A stretch of DNA of 64,000 nt, taken from the NCBI RefSeq assembly GCF_037392515.1, contig NC_090291.1:18875501-18939500 (forward strand). The letters are read 5' to 3'. The translations under genes were made by a program, and so were the position numbers. This DNA is from Haliotis asinina (Eukaryota; Mollusca; Gastropoda; Lepetellida; Haliotidae). Below are positions 58,101-64,000 of this stretch, one piece after another. Numbering within the stretch: position 1 is the stretch's first letter; each line of letters starts with the position of its first letter. The notes beneath the pieces are model-generated. The model did not search any database. It was not told the DNA's origin and worked only from the letters and a program-made list of their open reading frames with translations.

Positions 58101-58625
58101 GGTATTAGCGATCTTGGGTAAATAATATTGATGTTTATTTGCTCTTTAAATAACTTAACTTCTGGATTTAAATTGTCAATAAAACGTCTCATGACAGGAA
58201 CTGAGCATCCGCCCTACTGTGAAACTATGAAACTGTTTTTGCACTCCAATCGCGCGCGCACTTCCTCGATATAGCGCTAGCAATGCAATCGTCGAAATCA
58301 CCAGAGCGTCGAATTCAGCTAACTTTGGGACTTTTAATTTACTTTAACTTTTAATTTACAATCATCTGCGATATTTGAAAACGAAAATGGTTATCATCTG
58401 CTATCTGTATTACGTGAGTTGTTGTATATACATGCACAATTCTAAATACAGACATACCAGTTCAAAGGGGTTAAAAGCTGGTTTCCTTCGCTTATTTTTC
58501 TTTTTGCTTTTTACTTCTTGAAATTCAGCTTCTTCGGGGGAATCTGAGTCGACTACAAGTTCGACTGGGACGGCACTGAGGATGTCCCCGTCGCCCTGAA
58601 GTCTCCTTAAAGCCCTGCTAGACAT
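42471..58625 (-). CDS. TCF25: TCF25 (NULP1), ribosome quality-control factor
   Basis: Seventeen coding exons, 5' to 3': 58625-58458, 56512-56270, 56046-55910, 55339-55274, 54911-54826, 53990-53860, 53493-53394, 52704-52611, 52305-52213, 50600-50495, 50054-49947, 48544-48426, 47766-47608, 45546-45456, 44356-44277, 43357-about 43278, 42718-42471. Phases agree at every junction except the last, where GTACGT or GTGTAC is possible. The product is about 700 residues (human 676). Seen: N-terminal [10 protein letters not shown]; acidic and lysine-rich segment with K10; [17 protein letters not shown]; the TCF25 core with [58 protein letters not shown] and [23 protein letters not shown]-terminus GEWD. 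It is the homologue of yeast Rqc1, which acts with Listerin on stalled 60S subunits; a transcriptional role is also reported. Exon 3 has an NAGNAG acceptor. The start matches family N-termini. Confidence 0.93.
42752..42898 (-). mobile_element. SINE family B copy in last TCF25 intron, diverged
   Basis: TTTTTAACAATATCCCAGCA, TTTACCCATGTAGGTAATTG and GTGAATGCTTTAACCACTAA match family B in reverse. The tail is lost. Confidence 0.8.
44494..44761 (-). mobile_element. SINE family A copy, near full length
   Basis: AGTGAGTGAGTTTAGTTTTA through AATATTCCAGCTATATGGCA, GACCACACGATCCCGTTAGT and TATGGCAAGCATGGGTTGCT to CTACTCCGGGACCTTCATGG. Same orientation as TCF25, between coding exons 14 and 15. Confidence 0.93.
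44878..45033 (-). mobile_element. SINE family B copy, inverted
   Basis: TTTTAGCAACATTCCAGCAA, GGGGAATCAAACCCAT (reverse B box) and GAAGCTTTAACCATAATGCT. In a TCF25 intron. Confidence 0.85.
45223..45399 (+). mobile_element. SINE family B copy
   Basis: GGGGCAGCCTAGTTGTTACA, TGGGTTTGATTCCCC and GCGTAAAATCAAACTCACTC, then a longer CTCA tail. Opposite orientation to the copy at 44878, 200 bases away. Confidence 0.9.
45829..46310. repeat. Pyrimidine-rich minisatellite in TCF25 intron
   Basis: Roughly 20 imperfect units of about 23 bases built from CTATATTACCTCACCCCTTC and CCT, with variants such as TATTCCCTCACC. Longer units contain CCTCTAACCAACT. The strand is strongly pyrimidine-biased. It yields a long spurious open frame (46038-46286). 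Confidence 0.9.
46679..46751 (+). tRNA. tRNA-Thr (anticodon TGT)
   Basis: 73-base cloverleaf read by eye. Acceptor GCCTCCA pairs with TGGGGGC (one G-T pair). D arm GCTC/GAGC with loop AGTGGTTA. Anticodon stem CTGGT/ACCAG with loop CTTGTAA, giving TGT. Variable GGGTC. T arm GTGAG/CTCAC with TTCGATC. Discriminator T; no encoded CCA; no intron. A run of ten T at 46760-46769 is a proper pol III terminator. Intact A box (TAGCTCAGTGG) and B box (GTTCGATCC). It lies in a TCF25 intron, on the opposite strand, and unlike the SINEs keeps full pairing, so it is probably functional. Confidence 0.95.
48060..48160 (+). mobile_element. SINE family A 3' fragment
   Basis: TGTTGTTGATCACTGGATTG, CTGGTTCAGCCTTGATTACT and TTGAACATTGTTGAGTGTG resemble the 3' half of family A. 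Surrounding sequence (47980-48420) repeats TACAGTGCCTGCCT-like words irregularly. Confidence 0.65.
48577..49010 (-). repeat. Interspersed repeat, copy 2 (inverted relative to 10.4 kb copy)
   Basis: The reverse complement matches 10.5-10.87 kb: CCGAACACCCAAGTTTTAAT, GCTGTTTGAAGCACT and CGCAAAACATCGGTAATTTT, and on the outer side TGGACCCCGAGGGACCAGTG. It sits in the TCF25 intron immediately upstream of the exon at 48426-48544. Confidence 0.75.
49330..49470 (+). mobile_element. SINE family A 5' fragment
   Basis: CATCAGTAACCCTTGCTTGT, CATAAGAGGCTGCTAACAGG and GTCATCGGTTCCCAGTTGTG match family A. The 3' part is lost. Confidence 0.75.
50093..50195. repeat. TGAG tetranucleotide array
   Basis: About 25 uninterrupted copies of GTGA/TGAG. 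Read on the TCF25 strand it is CTCA repeats ending about 40 bases before the acceptor of the exon at 50054. Probably grown from a SINE tail, since both SINE families end in CTCACTCAC. Confidence 0.97.
51271..51394. mobile_element. Foldback MITE-like element
   Basis: The left arm (CAGAGGTGTATAACGAAATT to AGCTCTAAATTT, 51271-51307) is inverted on the right (AAATTTAGAGCTATATC to TTATATACCTCTG, 51348-51394). The centre contains ACGCGTAGCGTGAGG. Intronic in TCF25. Confidence 0.75.
52306..52555. repeat. 31-bp minisatellite next to a TCF25 splice acceptor
   Basis: About eight copies of a roughly 31-base unit, with CAGACATACAAACATCATAT then AGCTTGTTCAA, some shortened to about 23-29 bases. It starts one base from the acceptor of the exon 52305-52213, so the acceptor tract itself (TTGAACAAGC... 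to CTACAG on the minus strand) is part of the array. Confidence 0.92.
54128..54289 (-). mobile_element. SINE family B copy with target-site duplication
   Basis: Best-preserved family B copy, inverted: GAGTTTGGATTTACGCCCCT, GGGGAATCGAACCCAGG (reverse B box) and CGCTTTAACCACTTGGCTAC. TGGCCAATATGAA flanks it at 54115-54127 and 54290-54302 (13 bp, perfect), marking a recent insertion in a TCF25 intron. Confidence 0.96.
55064..55109. repeat. TG repeat joined to a 20-base G run
   Basis: A GTGTG tract of about 26 bases runs directly into about 20 consecutive G (55090-55109). Intronic in TCF25. The G run could fold as a quadruplex on the plus strand; its length is also prone to assembly error. Confidence 0.95.
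55609..55812 (+). mobile_element. SINE family A copy, diverged
   Basis: CATTAACCCATGCTTGTTGC, AAGAGGCGACTAACAGGATC, CTTGGTTGACATGTCACTGC and GATCACTGGATTGTCTGGTT, then GCAGCAATATTGCTGCATTA in place of the usual tail. Antisense to TCF25. Confidence 0.85.
57343..57557 (+). mobile_element. SINE family A copy, diverged
   Basis: ACCCGTGAAGGGCCAGGTTA, CTGACTTGGTTGACACGTCA and GATCACTAGATTGTCTGGTC to GCCATATAGCTGGAGTATTG and CATTAAACGATGAAC. In TCF25 intron 1. Confidence 0.85.
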
Positions 58626-58939
58626 GATACAGTGAAGCAATGAACTTTCAGCTAGATGTCTTCCAGACCATAAGTTTTCCACTATGAAAGCTGTCTGCTT
58701 TCACAACCGGAAGTGAAGATACATTAACTCCGTTACTAATCTGAGTGAAGGAAATATTCCCTACTAAAATTGATTGCTTACAAACAAATATTTTTAAGCA
58801 CATTGCAGATGTTCCTATGCAGAAAAGATATAGATAATTTTTTCATAACTAAAATTATTGATATTCTGTGCAGAATGACGAAATGGCTGCCTCCATGAAT
58901 TTCACATGATTATTGAAATACTTACGTCACCCGCTGAAT
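58626..58939. promoter_or_regulatory. Bidirectional promoter interval between TCF25 and RBFA
   Basis: 314 bases separate the TCF25 start codon (58625, minus) from the RBFA start codon (58940, plus). ACCGGAAGTG at 58706-58715 is a consensus ETS-factor site, and TTACGTCA at 58922-58929 resembles a CRE/ATF site. No TATA box. Short upstream ATGs at 58875 and 58883 open uORFs of 7-8 codons if included in the RBFA transcript. Shared-promoter function is inferred from geometry and the ETS motif, a usual feature of divergent housekeeping pairs. Confidence 0.65.
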
Positions 58940-61900
58940 ATGATTCGTCTGAGTGTCACCAGTCGACTGACATTGGTGAAAAACTATAACTCAATATGTG
59001 TGCTACAGTTCAGAGAATCAAGTAAAATCAAAATGGTGAAGCAACTGAAGAAATTTATTGACAAAAGTCCAAAGTAGGTTTATTGAAGTGATGACTTTAG
59101 CACACGACATTAAACATATTCAAATTGAAGATGGACCTGTTCAAATATGCATTCACTTACCCTAGTATGTAGATAACTCAGTTAAGTAGATTTCGGAAAA
59201 AGTGCGCTCGGTAAAGTGCAGTCGTCCCTTTCGTGGTACTGATTGTGCACTGACATTAAATTTAACATTATGAAAACCTTGTTTTATCATGCTATGTGTT
59301 GACTTGTTGGTTTGCAAACAGGAAAACCAATGCGGAATTCGGGGTAAAAGTTGCTTGCGTACCCCCATCCCCCAACGAAAACCAAAATTACAAGCTGACA
59401 TGCATAAATCTCCTTAAATACGTACAGTGTTGGAATATTATATTGGGGAAGGACTCTCCCCTTCAGGAAATTTAATGTTGAAAGATGGGGATACGGATGG
59501 ATCACTTTCTGAGGAATTGCTGGTCTGAATATTTTGCAAGGACCTCATCTTTATTGCAAAAGCTGAATATGTGGAAGTGTTGATAGTTTTTTAGATCAAA
59601 ATGGAATTTTATGTGGTAATGAATCTGTTTCACTCTGAGACATGTACGCCTAGACACTCAGGCTAATGGGGACAGGGGTCTCTGGGTGGTGATTTGTATC
59701 CTTGCCAAAATCAGAACAAAGAACTGTAATGGAGGAAGATTGCATCTCTGCTTCATACTGTGGGTTAGTTGGTTCCTTAACCATGGACATGGAAGATATT
59801 GTATAAGGAGACCCTGAACATTCCCCATTACACAGCCCAGTAGTCTTACATGAAACATGCAGCTTTATGGATTACAACTTCTTGTGACCAACAACATGAG
59901 CATCGATCTGCACAATTCGGAACCGATGACGTGTCAGCCAAGACAGTGAGCCTGACCACCCGATCCTGTTTGTCGCCTCTTACGACAAGCATAGTTGCCT
60001 GTTATGGCAAGCATGGGTTGCTGAAGGCCTATTCTACCCCAGGACCTTCACGGGTCTTCAGTATTAGTATTAGGATTATAAAACATAGCCAGAAACACAT
60101 TTGTTGCACTCTGAAATTCGTGCTGTAACAGTTATAGGATATACTGAACACCAAAAGAAATGCAAGTTTGTCTTTTTTTCTCAAATTTTCAAAGACGTAG
60201 ACATAATTGCTTACATTTATGAGATCTCATTTTTTCGAACTTTGCATTTCTTACATTTCTTATGCTGCTGAGTATGCTTTGATCACTGTATATGAAATGT
60301 TATGAAATACTGTCTGATGTAAGCACTTAAGAAACAGAAGTGAATGATCTGTGCACACTCTGTACTTCTTTTTCTTTTTGCAGGAAGAAATGGCACAAGA
60401 ATCCAGTGGTATGTAGACATTTACCTCTGTAATATCATGAATATATTCTGTTCTTTCTTTGGCACATATCAAAATGAATATGGGTCACCGGTTGCCTTGG
60501 TATTTCCATTAGTATAAGACCTGCAGTCATATTGCTTGAATATTGCTGAGATGAGCTAACTTACACACACCATCCTGTACCATGGTGTAAGGATTAGTCT
60601 CCTGAACTCCACACTGAGTGAGTGAATGAGTTTAGTTTTACGCCATACTCAGCAATATTCCAACTATATGGCGGTAGTCTGTAAATAATCGAGTCTGGAC
60701 CAGACAATCCAGTGATCAACAACATGAGCACCGATCTGTGCAACTGGGAACAGATGTGTCAGTGATCAATACAAAATAGTAAGATACAATTATCTGCAGC
60801 AATGCATTAAGCAATAGGAACAATAAGAGATGCACTGATAAACGTAAGTGGTCTGTCAGCTACTTCACACACTGGATGAGCAGCAAATATCAATATCAAT
60901 CATCGGCGAATCAAAAAATCAAGTCAGTGAGCCTGACCACCCGATCCTATTAGTCGCCTCTTACGACAAGTATAGTCGCCTTTTATGGCAAGCATGGGTT
61001 GCTGAAAGTCTATTCTACCCCGAGACCTTCACAGGTCCAACTCCACACTGCCTTCATCCAGTGTGTGAAGTAGCATACCCTGACTATTCTATACTGACAC
61101 AAATATTAAGGATGTATGCAAATTTTGAATTTTTGAATAATGATCTATTTGCTCATGGACACACTGATAAAATATCAATTATAAAAATACCAATATCCCT
61201 AACTTACTTTGTCCAGTATATTTGCTCAAGCTGGCTAAAAATATGAATGATTAAAAATCTCATAAATTTTCAGTATGAAATCTGTTACATTGAATAATAT
61301 CTTCCATAAAATACAGTTGTATGGGCTGTTTCTAGATTACATGTATATTCAGAATGCAGTTTTTGTTAATAATCCATTCATTAACATTTCACTGTTCATC
61401 AGTGGCATGAAATATGTTGATATCTTTTGTACTGTTTACTTACGAAAATTTACTTCTATATTTATCAATAATTGTTTGATATCTAGTTAATATTTGTCAA
61501 TCTCTATGATACTGGTATTTGCTGCTCATCCAGTGAGTAAAGTAGCTGACAGACCATTTAAGTTTATCAGTTCATTTCTTAATGTTCATATGGCTTAATG
61601 CAGTGTTGCAGATTTTTGTATTTTACTATTTTGTATTGATGACAGAGGTTTGTATTTGGTGATGAAAAGTTTTTGATTTATGGGTGTACTGAACCTTAGA
61701 TACAATGACAGCAAATCGTTATTCCTTCCAGATGACAAATTCAATAACTACCAGTAGGCGTGTGAGTGATGGACAGCGTCGACGTGCAGAACAGGTTAGC
61801 ACAGTGCTGTACAACTACATCACAAGCATAATAGATTCCGGAGAACTCTCACCTGCACTAGCTGACATGGCAGTTGACATCAACCGAGTACGTGAGACAG

Positions 61901-63784
61901 TCATGTTTTTACATCCTTGTTTGTTCTAGGTCAGAATACATCCTCAACTGTTTGTCAAACAAGGCAGTCAGACCATACGACACTGTAACAGGGTTCTTTA
62001 ATGTCATTTTAGGACAACAGAGTGAGTTGTTGCTCATGATTTCGATCACTAGTTCAACATATCCAGGCTTGTCATATATATAGGCTCCTTACATGGATGG
62101 GATATTGTTACTTCTGGCATTCTGGCAATGGTGTTCATTCCAGGGCAGAAAAGATCCGTTGACGTTTCTGTGGCATACAGTACAGACATTTTTGGCTTCA
62201 CCATATTTGGTCATGTGTTTGAGATCTTAGTAGGCATAGGATTACAAAGTGATATTTGCATTCATGCAGGTAAGCATAAGTGTATGATTGGTTGAATTCA
62301 ACTGTCCAATAGAGAGGACAATGAAGGGATATATTTTGTAAGTCACTGGAGGGACTATGATCAAGCCACATAGTTTTAGTGCAGTTTGGCGAGGACAAGT
62401 CTTGAGTAGTCAGTTAGCTCTTTTCTCCAGGAAAATGGTAACAGGTTTGTAATGTCATTTTGTTTGCAGGTAAAAGTGACCCCCGACTTCAGTTCAGTGA
62501 ACATCTACTGGCTGAGTAGTGGCTCTGAGAGGGATGATGAACTTGAAATTGAGCTGAAGAAACATGAATCAAAGCTCAGGTGTGACCTAACCACAATGTC
62601 AAGGATAAAGACCTGATTTAGTCAGGGACACAAAGACCCCAGTGGTCAATGGGAAACCAGTTCCATGCAGAGATGCATCCCTTGGCCATGCCAGGATCCG
62701 TTATTAGTGATTGATGTAATTTTTGTTTAGATATTTGTAGTTAAATTTTTTTGTTTTTGGTGTCATTTTTTTGGAAAATGCAAGTAATGTGAAAGTGCCT
62801 TAAATCTGTTGATGGATTTGAGGAGTTGATGGAGAGGGCCATGATTTTGAACGTAGATCTATGCCAGACTTGTTTTCAGAAGAGATCTTGTTGATTTATG
62901 ACTAGTGAGCAAGAGAAATCTTGTGTTTAGCTGATGTTACTGTCAAGCCAGAGCTTTTAGGTGGAAAATGGGTTTATGGTATTTGTCCTAATAGACTGGA
63001 AATATACTTTATAACTGGGAAGGATGTGTGCCTATAGTTGTTAATGTCCTTTTATTCTTCCAGGTCTATCCTTATCTCTTACCATATTGTTGGAACTATT
63101 CCCCAAGTCACATTTGTACAAGACAAGACGGCAAGTCGGTATGCAGAAGTTGAGAAACTACTGACAATGGCAGATTATGGCCCTGATTTTGTTCCCAGTC
63201 ACATGGGAAGCAATATTCGAACACTCCACTCGGCTCCAAAAGAACCATCAGATGCAGATGTATCTGACCAGCTGCAAAAACTGTCTCTTGATTTTTCACA
63301 AAGTACCAACCATGGCAGGCATATTATTGCTGTGGATGAAAAGACCGATGGTGATCTTGAGGGTGTCAGAACATTGGTAGAAGATAAAAAGGACACCAAG
63401 TCTGATTTAAATTTCCGAAGTGATTTGTATGGACTGAATCACGAGGAAATGATGAAGAGACTGCTTCTTAAGAAACACAAAACAAAGCATCGAAGTTCGG
63501 AGAGGACACTTGGAATTGAATCGGAAAGTGAAAATACTGTCAAACCAGTGCAAGCACCGGACTACGAAAAGTTTTTGAGAACAAAAAGTTTGTTGAAGAA
63601 AAAGGCTAAATTAACAAAAAGTGATTACACAGTGGCTGATTATAATCGCTATGAAACACATGATTTGGGTGGAAGCACTGCAAGAGGTGGTACAACTAGT
63701 GATGATTATGATACAACTGATTCTGATGACGATTCTACTGATGATGATACATCTGATTCTGAGGACGGTACCACTGAAAGATGA
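58940..63784 (+). CDS. RBFA: Mitochondrial ribosome-binding factor A (RBFA)
   Basis: Five coding exons: 58940-59073, 60384-60408 (only 25 nt), 61732-61887, 62470-62579 and 63064-63784. All have GT-AG borders and agreeing phases, giving 381 residues (human about 343). Seen: a 31-residue N-terminus rich in Ser, Thr and Arg with few acidic residues, probably a mitochondrial presequence; KKKWHKNP; then the RbfA KH-like domain (about 60-170) with RRRAEQVSTVLYNYI, ADMAVDINRVKVTPDFSSVN, IYW and the IPQVTFVQDKT strand; then a long C-terminal extension with basic patches and a terminal Asp/Ser/Thr-rich acidic tail (DDYDTTDSDDDSTDDD). The family binds small-subunit rRNA helix 44/45 during mitoribosome maturation. 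The extension is longer and more acidic than I expect. The start at 58940 is preferred over M32 (59033) because it supplies the presequence. The donor after exon 4 (GTGTGA) is weak. Confidence 0.9.
59886..60056 (-). mobile_element. SINE family A copy without 3' tail (RBFA intron 1)
   Basis: CCAACAACATGAGCATCGAT, GAGCCTGACCACCCGATCCT and TATGGCAAGCATGGGTTGCT to TATTCTACCCCAGGACCTTC. The 3' half with the CTCA tail is absent. Confidence 0.9.
60138..60277. mobile_element. MITE, copy 2 (same family as 21.5 kb)
   Basis: TATACTGAACACCAAAAGAA at the left and the inverse TTCTTATGCTGCTGAGTAT at the right. GAAATGCAA is inverted as TTTGCATTTC inside. Ends just before the 25-nt RBFA exon region. Matches the 21501-21632 element at the termini. 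Confidence 0.65.
60615..61036 (-). mobile_element. SINE family A copy split by a 150-base insertion
   Basis: The 3' half is at 60615-60763 (GTGAATGAGTTTAGTTTTAC to GCAACTGGGAACAGATGTGT). The 5' half resumes at about 60920 (AAGTCAGTGAGCCTGACCAC) and ends near 61036 (CCCGAGACCTTCACAGG). The intervening 60765-60917 is unrelated to the SINE and includes a segment repeated in inverse at 61508-61607. Confidence 0.85.
60803..61607. repeat. Inverted repeat pair, about 95-bp arms
   Basis: 60803-60895 (GCAATGCATTAAGC, GCACTGATAAAC, TGGTCTGTCAGCTACTT, CTGGATGAGCAGCAAATA) is the reverse complement of about 61508-61607 with scattered mismatches. In RBFA intron 2. The left arm lies within the insertion that splits the SINE. 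Confidence 0.85.
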
Positions 63785-63953
63785 AAGAAGTGCCAGTGTT
63801 TTGAGCTTTTTCTAGTTTCATGGAATGTTAGAATGTCAGGCAATAGAGCTTCTCAACTTGATACTTTTTTCAGTATTTGTGAAACATTACAAATGAACAT
63901 TCACTATTTTAGGGTGAAAAATGTGATAACATGAGAATTCTTTCCAAATCGCG

Positions 63954-63959
63954 AATAAA
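63954..63959 (+). terminator. RBFA polyadenylation signal
   Basis: AATAAA 170 bases after the RBFA stop, the first canonical hexamer downstream, with TTCATTTTGTTCC T-rich sequence about 25 bases beyond. Confidence 0.65.
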
Positions 63960-64000
63960 CGTGTCAGGAAACTTCATTTTGTTCCTTCATAATTGGAAAC

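Noticed and set aside
63108-63399. Minus and plus open frames over RBFA exon 5
   Set aside because: Shadows of the RBFA reading frame.

Overview
The window is eukaryotic DNA, most likely from a gastropod mollusc and probably an abalone-like vetigastropod. The evidence is AT-rich sequence, GT-AG introns, lophotrochozoan-type Cys-loop receptor genes, and dozens of short retroposons ending in CTCACTCAC tails. The abalone assignment is inferred from memory of that repeat style, not proven.

Layout. (1) 1-8 kb holds two tandem, single-exon Cys-loop ligand-gated channel genes (1242-2465 and 6470-7684). They share a duplicated upstream block and a TATA-like position. (2) 8-18.9 kb has no recognisable host gene. 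It contains SINEs, 3' fragments of a LINE, a decayed LINE with reverse transcriptase and RNase H remnants (about 14.39-16.55 kb), and at least two DNA-transposon-like elements with inverted ends. (3) 19.0-21.4 kb holds the last two exons of a coiled-coil protein that I do not recognise. (4) 25.2-29.2 kb holds a complete three-exon DIPK1 (FAM69) family kinase-like gene. (5) 29.2-42.4 kb has no gene I can defend, only small repeats and MITE-like foldbacks. (6) 42.5-58.6 kb on the minus strand is a complete 17-coding-exon TCF25 (NULP1) gene. A tRNA-Thr(TGT) gene lies in one of its introns on the opposite strand. (7) 58.9-63.8 kb on the plus strand is a complete five-coding-exon mitochondrial ribosome-binding factor A gene (RBFA). 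It is head-to-head with TCF25 across a 314-bp interval that carries an ETS-type motif.

How it fits together. TCF25 (ribosome-associated quality control) and RBFA (mitochondrial small-subunit maturation) are both translation-linked housekeeping genes and probably share a bidirectional promoter. The two receptor genes are a local expansion. They lack introns, lack the loop-C cysteine pair and have a short cytoplasmic loop, which recalls the divergent nicotinic-like chemosensory receptors of cephalopods. The mobile DNA is dominated by two SINE families whose 3' ends resemble the end of the resident LINE, suggesting that LINE type mobilises them. All exon boundaries were placed by eye from splice consensus, reading phase and family similarity.
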